In this document: positions 32,955 to 43,245 of the stretch, in pieces
How the letters are laid out: the number at the start of each line of letters is the position of its first letter
How positions within the stretch are numbered: the first letter of the stretch is position 1
Source of the DNA: Anisus vortex
Taxonomy: Eukaryota > Mollusca > Gastropoda > Planorbidae
Reading direction: 5' to 3'
NCBI GenBank assembly: GCA_949126835.1
Contig: OX421501.1
Location: 1,675,554-1,739,553, forward strand
Length of the DNA stretch: 64,000 nucleotides
Position numbers and translations under genes: made by a program
The notes under the pieces: model-generated
Database searches by the model: none
What the model saw: the letters and a program-made list of their open reading frames with translations, nothing else
Told to the model about the DNA's origin: nothing

Positions 32955-34189
32955 AGCATCCAAGAAAAAGAAACAAAGAATTACAAACCACTTCATTCTG
33001 GGTAATGAACTAACGCAAACTAACAATGCAAAGTACTTATTGTAACTTAAGAGTAATACTAAATGATAAATTGTCTAGGAATCCAGATATTGATGAAGTA
33101 ATAAAAAAATCTAACATTATGTATATCATTGCTCTATGCTGCCTGAAAAATATAATAGCCGCCATCTTGAAACAACACAGAGGACGACATCTTGGACGCC
33201 ATATTGACAAGTTTTACGGAGGTTGGACTTTTCGATAGGTCACGAACAAAAGATATCAGAAACTTCCGGTGTATTTCCGTAAACAAAAAAAAAAAAAAAC
33301 ACATGCTTTTGTTGGTGTTTGACAATTGATTTCAACCTCGATGGCCAGTTCTAGTCGTTCAGAAATAAACAAAGGCTACAAGATTAGTTATGAGGAATCA
33401 GTTTTTAACATCAAAAGTGAGTAGGCGATAATTAATACTCAAAGTGTTAGTCGAGTTAAGCTAAATTTAGCTTTGTTTCCAAAATAAATTAGTCAATAGT
33501 TGCGTCCTTGGTTATTTAAAAAACACAATCCGTAGATACAAAAAAAAGGGAAATGCTTTTGCATCAAACAATAAGTTTGAGATTATAAAAGGATGATTCT
33601 TCACGTCTGACGTTCACAATTCATCGTTTTCTTTCGACAACATCTTATAGAAATGAAATAAAATTGAATCCTCTGAATCTTTTATTATTTGCAGTAGAAC
33701 AGTACCGCAGCACACATATTATTATGTTGTTTTTTAACAAATGAACGAATGGTACCGGAAATGTTGTACACTTTTTACCTTTCTGCATGTATAATATTTC
33801 AGACTTTGTAGAATACCTCGTCAAACAACACGAGGAGACGACATACTGTTTCCAGTAATATCATATTCGGTCACAGTTTTTTCCCGCCATCTTGATTGAG
33901 CACTGGTCATCTATTTGACAGTTCCAAAAACTAGCTGTAGGACCATCGGGCCTACTTAAGATGCATCCTGTGGTTTTCGACTTAATTTTCATATTTGTAC
34001 AAGATTTGTTTATCACTTTTTTATTGTAAAAAAACAACAACCTCATATCTAGGATAAAATTATCTTAGATATTCTGGTATCAGCTTTGATTTACTTTTGC
34101 ATATCTACATATAAGTAGACGGTGTTAATTTTAAGACACGTGAATTTTATGTCTAAAATTTTAGTTTAGCTGTCACACTTCCGCATGTG
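32955..34189. other. No gene recognised
   Basis: AT-rich spacer. Short frames around 33.1-33.3 kb and 33.9-34.0 kb lack motifs and splice support. Confidence 0.45.
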
Positions 34190-34270
34190 TATTCCATAGC
34201 TGAGTGGTTAGAATATCCGTGTGCCATACGTGTGATCTGAGTTCGATTCCCTATTGATAAATATTTTTTT
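34190..34270 (+). mobile_element. tRNA-like SINE head relic
   Basis: An A-box-like TAGCTGAGTGG and a B box, GAGTTCGATTCCC, spaced as in a tRNA, are followed by AT-rich sequence. The T-arm (CTGAG/CCCTA) does not pair, so a working tRNA gene is unlikely. Confidence 0.5.
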
Positions 34271-34694
34271 TTTTATATTTACAAATATTTTTATTAATAT
34301 TACTTTTCTTTTGAAGATTGTAAAAAAGTTCAGGACCTAAAGCTTTCTCAAAATGCTTTTAGTACGTAAAATCTAATATATTTTAGACACATGCTGGAGA
34401 AGAGTGGTAAAACTTTTTGTTAAATAAACAGAAATGTCTTTTTGTTAACCCGATTACACTATTTATTGTAAATTTATTTACTATATGTTTTCAGTAAATA
34501 ATAAATATATTTGTTTAAACTAATAGATCTATATCTTTATGTTCACTGCAGTTTATACAAATGCTATCTGTGGCTAATTGGCATGTAGGCCTATGTAACT
34601 TTTTTCCCAGGGCAGCGCCGGGCAATTTAGCTGGTGATATATAAACATAGATAAGTTACAAGATAGCAAGAGCACGTAAATACAACTCAGCATG

Positions 34695-37600
34695 GAACAA
34701 CATAGGGAAAAGGAAACATTTGCATGACGCAGACAGGGAAAAATGATGGGAGACAGGGGGAATGATGGGAGACATGGAAAAATGATAGGAGTCAGGGAAA
34801 ATGGTGGGAGACAGAGGAAAAAGATCAGAGACAGAGGGGAATGATGAGAGACAGGGAAAAATGATGGGCGACTGGATGAAATGATGGAAGACTTGGGGAA
34901 ATGATGGGAAACTGGGGGAAATTATGGGAGACAGGTGAAAATGATGGGAGACAGGTGAAAATGATGGGAGACAGGGGGAAATGATGGGAGACAGGTGAAA
35001 ATGATGGGAGACATGGGAAAATGATGCGAGACAGGTGGAAATGATGGGAGACAGGGGGAAATGATGGGAGACAGGTGGAAATGATGGAAGACAGGGGGAA
35101 ATGATAAGAGACAGTGGAAATGATGGGAGACAGGGGGAAATGATGGGAGACAGGTAAAATGATGGAAGACAGAGGGAAATATTAGGAGACAGAGGAAATG
35201 ATGGGAGACAGGTTGAAATGATGGGAAACCGGTGGAAATGATGGGAGACAGAGGGAAATGATGGAAGACAGGGGGAAATGATGGGAGACAGGTGAAAATG
35301 ATGGGAGACAGGTGAAAATGATTGAAGACAGAGGGAAATGATGGGACACATGGAACATGATGGGAGACAGGGGGAAATGATGGGAGATAGGGGGAAACGA
35401 TGAGAGACAGGGGGAAATGATGAAAGACAAGGGGAAATGATGGGAGACGGGTGAAAATGATGGGAGACAGGTGAAAATGATGGGAGACAGATGAAAATGA
35501 TGGGAGACATGAGGAAATGATGGGAGACAAGTGAAAATGATGGGAGACAGGAGGAAATGATGGGGGACAAGTGAAAATGATGAAAGACAGGGGGAAATGA
35601 TGGGATACAGATGGAAATGATGGGAGACAGGGGAAATGATGGGAGACATGGGAAAATGATGCGAGACGGGTGGATTTGATGGGAGACAGGGGGAAATGAT
35701 GGGAGACATGTGGAAATGATGAGAGACAGGGGGAATGATTGGAGACGTTGGAAAATGATGCGAGACAGGTGGAAATGATGGGAGACAGGGGGAAATGATG
35801 AGAGACAGGTGGAAATGATGGAAGACAGGGGGAAATGATGGGAGAACGGTGAAAATGATGGGAGACCGGTGGAAATGATGGGAGACAGAGGGAAATGATG
35901 AAAGACAGGGGGAAATGATGGGAGACAGGTGAAAATGATGGGAGACAGGTGAAAATGATTGAAGACAGAGGGAAATGATGGGACACATGGAACATGATGG
36001 GAGACAGGGGGAAATGATGGGAGACAGGTGAAAATGATGGGAGACAGATGAAAATGATGGGAGACATGAGGAAATGATGGGAGACAAGTGAAAATGATGG
36101 GAGACAGGAGGAAATGATGGGGGACAAGGGGAAATGATGGCATACAGATGGAAATGATGGGAGACAGGGGAAATGATGGGAGACATGGGAAAATGATGCG
36201 AGACGGGTAGATTTGATGGGAGACAGGGGGAAATGATGGGAGACATGTGGAAAGGATGAGAGACAGGGGGAAATGATTGGAGACGTGGGAAAATGATGCG
36301 AGACAGGTGGAAATGATGGGAGACAGGGGGAAATGATGAGAGACAGGTGGAAATGATGGAAGACAGGGGGAAATGATGGGAGAACGGTGAAAATGATGGG
36401 AGACCGGTGGAAATGATGGGAGACAGAGGGAAATGATGGAAGACAGGGGGAAATGATGGGAGACAGGTGAAAATGATGGGAGACAGGTGAAAATGATTGA
36501 AGACAGAGGGAAATGATGGGACACATGGAACATGATGGGAGACAGGGGGAAATGATGGGAGATAGGGGGAAATGATGAGAGACAGGGGGAAATGATGGAA
36601 GACAAGGGGAAATGATGGGAGACGGGTGAAAATGATGGGAGACAGGTGAAAATGATGGGAGACAGATGAAAATGATGGGAGACAGGAGGAAATGATGGGA
36701 GACAAGTGAAAATGATGGGAGACAGGAGGAAATGATGGGAGACAAGTGAAAATGATGGGAGACAGGGGGAAATGATGGTAGACAAGGGGAAATGATAGGA
36801 TACAAATGGAAATGATGGGAGACAGGGGAAATGATGGGAGACATGGGAAAATGATGCGAGACGGGTGGATTTGATGGGAGACAGGGGGAAATGATGGGAG
36901 ACATGTGGAAATGATGGGAGACAGGGGAAATGATTGGAGACGTGGGAAAATGATGCGAGACAGGTGGAAATGATGGGAGACAGGGAGGAAATGATGAGAG
37001 ACAGGTAGAAATGATGGAAGACAGGGGGAAATGATGGGAGATCGGTGAAAATGATGGGAGACAGGTGAAAATGATGGGAGACAGGTGAAAATGATGGAAG
37101 ACAGAGGAAAATGATGGAACACATTGAACATGATGGGAGACAGGGGGAAATAATGGGAGACAGGGGAAATGATGAGAGACAGGGGGAAATGATGGGAGAC
37201 AGGGGGAAATGATGGGAGACAGGGGGAAATGATGGGAGACGGGTGAAAATGATGGGAGACAGGTGAAAATGATGGGAGACAGGAGGAAATGATGGGAGAC
37301 AGGGGGAAATGATGGGAGACAGGGGGAAATGATGGGAGACAAGGGGAAATGATGGTAAACAGGTGAAAATGATGGGAGACAAGTGAAAATGATGGGAGAC
37401 AGGTGAAAATGATGGGAGACAGGGGGAAATGATGGAAGACAGGGGGAAATGATGGGAGACAGGTGAAAATGATGGAAGACAGGGGGAAATGATGGGAGAC
37501 AGGTGAAAATGATGGGAGACAGGTGAAAATGATGGGAGACAGGGGGAAATGATGGAAGACAGGGGGAAATGATGGGAGACAGGTGAAAATGATGGAAGAC

Positions 37601-37805
37601 AGGGGGAAATGATGGGAGACAGGTGAAAATGATGGGAGACAGGGGAAAATGATGGGAGACAGGGGGAAATGATGGGAGACAGGTGAAAATGATGGGAGAC
37701 AGTAGGAAATGATAGGAGACACGGGGAAATGATGGGAGACAGGTGAAAATTATGGGAGACAGGTGAAAATGTTTGGAGACAGGGGGAAATGATGGGCGAC
37801 AGGGG
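34695..37805. repeat. Large 20-bp minisatellite array
   Basis: About 155 units of GACAGGTGAAAATGATGGGA and variants. Blocks are duplicated: the GGACACATGGAACATGATGG variant recurs near 35340, 35980 and 36520, in a constant neighbourhood of other variants, so repeats of about 540-640 bp overlie the 20-bp unit. Its minus strand is open in all three frames for 800-900 codons of Ser/Pro/His-rich 20-residue periodicity (60 nt = 3 units). I treat these frames as by-products. Confidence 0.95.
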
Positions 37806-38099
37806 AATATTATGGAATTATTGAAAAACTATGAGCGTCTCAAATCTTGTTTACTTCGTGGATGGACTACTACGAACTAATATCACGGTTAAATATCAAA
37901 ATTTCTGGAAACAAATTCCTTATATGTGTATAATAGACATTGTAAAAAACAATTGTATTCCACCATGTCTCCATCATGGCTACTATTTACATAGATAATT
38001 GGCCTAGATACCTAAGCCCCGCCTATTGCAAACGCTCTATAGAAATGAAGTTGAGAGGACGACATTTATGTATGTACTAGTTAGACTTGGGGGTTTAAA
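37806..38099. other. No gene recognised
   Basis: Unique-looking spacer between the 20-bp array and the promoter relic. Confidence 0.4.
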
Positions 38100-38520
38100 G
38101 CGACAAAGGATGCTAATCGTAAGGACTATAGGCAGCCGACATGTTATCTGTTGATGGTGATGTTGGTCACTTGCATAGCTTGTCTTTCCAAACCATTACA
38201 TTTAGCATGTTCAGTGTACTCTGTTTTTACCGAGGTGTGTGTGTAAGTGTGTATGTGTAGCGAGGAGGGCTGTTTGTAAGCCATGGACAATGGTATACAG
38301 ATGAAGACGTTTAAAGACAAGACTGTATCCAAGCAAGGTCATGGTCTTTTTAAAATCAAAGACTTAACTTACCTACTTTGCACACTCTTTGTACTGGTCA
38401 ATTTTATTTACAGACAACACCTGGGTTCATATCTTTCGACCACTTACCCAAAAGGTCAACACAATATGACAAAATAAACAGACAGACTTTCATTCTGCCA
38501 GATTACACTAAACCATACAT
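38100..38520 (+). pseudogene. Promoter-only relic of another family copy
   Basis: Segments match the copy D upstream region in order: CATTTAGCATGTTCAGTG near 38199, then at 38435-38505 ACCACTT, AATATGACAAAATAAACAGA and CAGACTTTCATTCTGCC, which correspond to the TATA-to-start region of B and D (AATATGACGAAATAATCAGA, GACATTCATTCGCCC). The TATA box itself is lost, and no signal-peptide exon follows. It suggests a fifth copy that has otherwise disappeared. Confidence 0.5.
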
Positions 38521-39048
38521 TCAGAATGGACGGTGGGGTGAGTGGTGGTATCGTCAGATACAGGGTGCAGAGATGCTATTATAAGATGGGGCTTTCTTTA
38601 AAGGAAGGAGTTGGCGGCAGTAAAGGCGTCCAAGTGCTTGAGGGGGGAAGAACTTACTTAAAATACTTTAGTCACCTGACCTATATTAAAAACAACCAAA
38701 AAGAAATTGAGAATTTGCGCCAATAGAAAACCATTCAGTCAATTTAAATCTAAATAAAAAAATAAAACATTTGTTGTTCATGTTAGACTGTAGTCTGTTT
38801 TTGATTCTAAGGCAATGTTTTGTTTTGTGCAAATATCCACAGGCATCCCTCAAGATTGCTATTAACTCCATTTGAACTAGGCTTGTGGCATATGCGTCAA
38901 TAAAAGCGCCCTTGCCCAAGGCAGACACTCCGAGGAATGCCGCGCTGTTAAGTACTATGCGCTCCTTTAGTTTCCCCTTTAGGAGTATCATTAGTGCTAC
39001 AGATTTTGGTGGGAGGCCCATCTATTGTTTTTAAAAATAATTTAAGTA
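38521..39048. other. Unassigned; one unrecognised 111-codon minus frame
   Basis: A minus-strand frame (39021-38686) of 111 codons begins MGLPPKSVALMILLKGKLKE. I do not recognise it. No splice or promoter signals support it, and it ends in AT-rich sequence. It is probably not a gene. Confidence 0.3.
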
Positions 39049-39262
39049 CTAAAGTATCCTTCGGACCAAACTGCTCACAGGGCTGGTGAAGCAGCATTCA
39101 CCGGTTTCTGTGGCCACGGCATACAAGGGGATGTGTGGCTAGCACAATGCCCAGACGCGTTTTCCTTTGCTCCAACTAGTTATCAGAGCTGGGTAGACTC
39201 AGGGACATCCTCAAGTCCCGGGAAAATAATCCTAGCCGGTACCTGCTAGACCACCATGGCCC
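39049..39262 (-). mobile_element. SINE, internally shortened head
   Basis: On + it reads TATCCTTCGGACCAAACTGC, GGTGAAGCAGCATTCACCGG, GTGGCCACGGCATACAAGGG, GAGCTGGGTAGACTCAGGG, AAGTCCCGGGAAAATAATCC. The B-box part is deleted and it ends in the A-box side CTAGACCACCATGGCCC. Confidence 0.8.
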
Positions 39263-39644
39263 ATATGTAGCCCGACGTATTCTATGACCAAAACGCAGAC
39301 AGTCATGGATTTATCTGAAGCAAATACATATAATGAATGAATATGTTTCTGTCTTAGGCAGATGCACAGCCGTTGTTAAACGGGGATTAATAATGTGATT
39401 ACAACCTTTTCAGCGCCTCCCAACATTATCGAACAAGCGCGGGGCATCGTGCAATTTGATCAACAAATGACGCTAGATGGATTGTTTGTTAAGACACTTT
39501 GCCAGCCAACAAAAAGACCAGGAGGACAAAGCGCAGATGCTTCTGTTATCAGAACAATACATTGATAATCGCTTCATCATTGTAGGCCTTTGTGTGCCTT
39601 AACTAAAAGAAACCAAAAGATGTATGCGCTTTAATGAAACAGAA

Positions 39645-40155
39645 TAGTAAGATCAATACTTTACTAACATTAACAAAATCAATACTTTACTAACATTAAC
39701 AAAATCAATACTTTACTAACATTAACAAAATCAATACTTTACTAACATTAACAAAATAAATACTTTACTAAAATTAACAAAATTAATACTTTACCAACAT
39801 TAACGAAATCAATACTTTACTAACATTAACAAAATCAATACCTTACTAACATTAACAAAATCAATACTTTACTAACATTAACAAAATCAATACTTTAATA
39901 ACATTAACAAAGTCAATACTTTACTAACATTAACGAAATCAATACTTTACTAACATTAACAAAATCAATACTTTACTAACATTAACTAAATCAATACTTT
40001 ACTAACATTAACAAAATCAATACTTTACTAACATTAACAAAATCAATACTTTACTAGCATTAACAAAATCAATACTTTACTAACATTAACAAAATCAATA
40101 CTTTACTAACATTAACAAAATCAATACTTTACTAACATTAACAAAGTCAATACAA
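39645..40155. repeat. 26-bp minisatellite
   Basis: About 19-20 units containing AATCAATACTTTACTAACAT followed by TAACAA. It abuts the 3' end of the LINE fragment at 40.16-40.34 kb, so it may have grown from the LINE tail. Confidence 0.92.
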
Positions 40156-40159
40156 TGAC

Positions 40160-40340
40160 TTGACTGATTTCATTAAATTTCTTTAGGAACAAAAGGGCCT
40201 CAGCCACAAGTATCCAACCCACTCGGTTCTGGTCAGATTTTTTCAGTTCACACCACGTCATGCCGCAATGCTTCATTTCTTCCTCGCACGATCTTTTCCA
40301 CGTTATTTTTTTCTTTGGCCCTGTGGGTACCATTAGAAAG
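40160..40340 (-). mobile_element. LINE 3'-end fragment
   Basis: Minus-strand frame with KKITWKRSCEEEMKHCGMTW, CELKKSDQNRVGW and VAEALLFLKKFNEIS, matching the C-terminus of the LINE at 19.4-20.3 kb. Confidence 0.75.
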
Positions 40341-40990
40341 CTTGTCTCTTGATTTCTTTAGCTGGCTTTCTGATAATCAATACAATACATAAACATAATC
40401 TAACTTCTTTAAAAAAGAACTCTATGTAAACTTACATTCTAACACAACTGATCTATAAATAGAATGGATATAAGTGTTTGATTGATGTAAGCAGATACTA
40501 CAAATTTCTTATTGTTAAAAAAAAACAAATTATTTATATTAGCGAGTAATATGAATATACTACATACTATAGAAGAAAACTATACAATAACATTAAAGTC
40601 AGAGTCACTTAAAATGTATATACAGGTCATTGTTAAGTAAATGTACGTTCAAAGATATATCTAAGCCCTAGACTTATTACAAAGGAGGACGCTTTTGTTT
40701 CCGTACCTAGTCCATTCTTTTAATATATCAATTTCTTACAACTAAGAAAAACTAGACGAAGAGATGAGACTTAACATTAAAAAACATCTACAATAGAATC
40801 TAATAGTAAAGAACAAAATACACTTTTGCAGTCTACCTTTAACAAAGGCATTTATCTAACCTATAAAAACAATTTTAGTTGCAGCTATGTATTTGGAGCT
40901 CAGGATTTCAAAGTGGCATTGTTGAAAGGATTCCAAACACACAGTGCTACACAAAGTAAAATGTATGTACACACATTACCAAACATAAAC
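40341..40990. other. No gene recognised
   Basis: AT-rich spacer without motifs, ahead of a 29-bp array. Confidence 0.45.
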
Positions 40991-40994
40991 ATTT

Positions 40995-41590
40995 ACTCCA
41001 ATACACATCTGTTGTCACACTGTACTCAAATACACATCTGCTGTCACACTCTACTCCAATACACATCTGCTGTCACACTCTACTCCAATACACAACTGTT
41101 GTTACACTCTACTCCAATACACATCTGTTGTCACAATCAACTTCAATACACATCTGTTATCACACTCTACTCAAACACATATCTGTTGTCACACTCTACT
41201 TCAATACACATCTGCTGTCACACTCTACTCCAATACACAACTGTTGTTACACTCTACTCCAATACACATCTGTTGTCACAATCAACTTCAATACACATCT
41301 GTTTTCACAATCTACTCCAATACACATCTGTTGTCACACTCTACTCTAAAAAACATGTGTTGTCACACTCTACTCCAATACACATCTGTTGTCCCACTCT
41401 ACTCCAATACACATCTGTTGTCACACTCTACTCCAATACACATCTGTTGTCACACTCTACTCTAATAAACATGTGTTGTCACACTCTACTCCAAAAACAT
41501 CTGTTGTCACACTCTACTCCAATACACATCTGTTGTCACACTCTACTTCAATACATATCTGTTGTCACACTCTACTGCACTACACATTAG
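40995..41590. repeat. 29-bp minisatellite
   Basis: About 20 units containing CACTCTACTCCAATACACAT and CTGTTGTCA. Variants with AATCAACTTCAATAC recur together near 41135 and 41280. The frames it creates repeat every 29 residues (87 nt). Confidence 0.92.
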
Positions 41591-42084
41591 TAGCTTGTAT
41601 TTACATTGTTGTGAGTGGGTCTTCTAATATTTAATTAGCTGTAAATGTATACAAATTTTTGTGTCTTTTTAAATGTATATGTAGAATTGCATGACCTTAA
41701 AATTTCAGTTGGCTCCTTTTTTCAACATTGCTATTTTAAGGCCCGGTGGCCTAGCGGTAGCGCATTACGATAAGATAAGATTTATTTATTGTTCTAGATT
41801 GGAAATCTAGCTTGATTACATTGATATCAAAATCATCTTCAAATGTACAGTAAAGAAACAGCGTTGATACATTCTCGCATTTACCATGGAACTATGGAAC
41901 AAACGAGTTCTTGAACTTTTCAGTTCGTGCTCTAATTGACAGAAATCGGCCTCTACGTTATAGTGGGGAAACAAATAAAAATGATAGTGCTGTTACAGGA
42001 ATGCAATATCTTGAATATAACATTCTACAAATAAAACATTTTATTGAGAATTAAAACATTTTTATGATAGAGCAAATGTTAATG
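41591..42084. other. SINE head fragment and AT-rich spacer
   Basis: At 41740-41764 a SINE 5' head is present alone (GCCCGGTGGCCTAGCGGTAG, with A box TGGCCTAGCGG) and runs into GATAAGATAAGATTTATTTA, a LINE-type end. There is nothing else I can assign. Confidence 0.5.
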
Positions 42085-42220
42085 ATTGGGAAAGGGGGGA
42101 GGGGGGACATGGGGAACATAGAAAATGATTGTAGACAGGGGAAATAATGTTAGACAGAGGAAACGTCAAGGCTACTAAATGGAGTCATAGACAGGATAGA
42201 CTCGGAACTCTACTAAGTTA
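42085..42220. repeat. Relic of the 20-bp minisatellite with its conserved border
   Basis: GGGGGGACATGGGGAACATA and AGACAGGGGAAATAATGTTA are degenerate units, followed by ATAGACAGGATAGACTCGGA and ACTCTACTAA exactly as at 6.88 kb. Confidence 0.6.
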
Positions 42221-42800
42221 GAGGATTGTAAGGGCTATAGTTGGAGGATTGTAAGGGCTATAGTTAGACGATTGTAAGGGCTATAGTTAGAGGATTGTAA
42301 GGGCTATAGTTAGAGGATTGTAAGGGCTATAGTTAGTGGATTGTAAGGGCTATAGTTAGTGGATTGTAAGGGCTATAGTTTGCGGATTGTAAGGGCTATA
42401 GTTAGTGAATAGTAAGGGCTATAGTTAGAGGATTGTAAGGGCTATAGTTAGAAGATTGTAAGGGCTATAGTTAGAGAATTGTAAGGGCTATAGTTAGTGA
42501 ATAGTAAGGGCTATAGTTAGAAGATTGTAAGGGCTATAGTTAGTGAATAGTAAGGGCTATAGTTAGAGGATTGTAAGGGCTATAGTTAGTGGATTGTAAG
42601 GGCTATACATTGAGGATTGTAAGGGCTATAGTTAAAAGATTGTAAGGGCTATAGTTAGTGAATAGTAAGGGCTATAGTTAGAGGATTGTAAGGGTATAGT
42701 TAGTGGATTGTAAGGGCTATACATTGAGGATTGTAAGGGCTATGGTTAAAAGATTGTAAGGGCTATAGTTAGAGGATTGTAAGGGCTATAGTTAGATAGT
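42221..42800. repeat. 23-bp minisatellite upstream of copy D
   Basis: About 25 units of GATTGTAAGGGCTATAGTTA plus AGG or a variant. AGTGAATAGTAAGG and ATACATTGAGG variants recur in blocks. It ends at the promoter-homologous region of copy D. Confidence 0.92.
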
Positions 42801-43245
42801 TGGCATGCAATCTGATGGGGATACGATGGTCTTTTGTATAGCTTCTATTTTCATGATATCTCATTTAGCATGCTCAGTAGCGATCTGTTTTTTTTTACAA
42901 CTCAGTTGAAGTGGTAGGGGTGGGTTAATTCATAAAGACAAATGTCCATAAGCCTAAGCGACATAAAAAATAGTTGCATAGAAATAAAGTCGAAAAAAGC
43001 CAAGACAGTATTCAACTTTGTATCATCTGTGGATAGAGCATTGTTTATTTACAGAAAAGATAAATCCAATCCTATTCATACAATTTATATTTCTAATCGA
43101 TCTGTTCTACCTTTAACACGTATGTGGATGTCATTGGACCGCTGTTCCACTGTAAATTCTATAAATTATGAAGAAATAATCAGACGGACATTCATTCGCC
43201 CTGACTGTCTTCAATTACTTCAGTTGTAAAAGTTGTAAATAAAAA
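42801..43245 (+). promoter_or_regulatory. Copy D promoter and 5' UTR
   Basis: Homologous to the copy B promoter (from 42915) and, further up, to the relic at 38.2 kb (CATTTAGCATGCTCAGTAG). TATA box TCTATAAATTAT is at 43158-43169, with GACGGACATTCATTCGCC as the likely start region, then CAATTACTTCAGTTGTAAAA before ATG 43246. Between B and D the 110 bp around TATA is much better conserved than the flanks. Confidence 0.65.

Noticed and set aside
34190..34270. A working tRNA gene
   Set aside because: A and B boxes are present but the T-arm and acceptor stem do not pair.
34656..37722. Three minus-strand frames of 806-908 codons, Ser/Pro/His-rich
   Set aside because: They overlap in all three frames of a 20-bp tandem array (60 nt = 20 codons), with no start context, splice or domain signal. 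Openness follows from the unit lacking stops.
38686..39021. 111-codon minus frame as a gene
   Set aside because: Unrecognised, no supporting signals, flanked by repeats.
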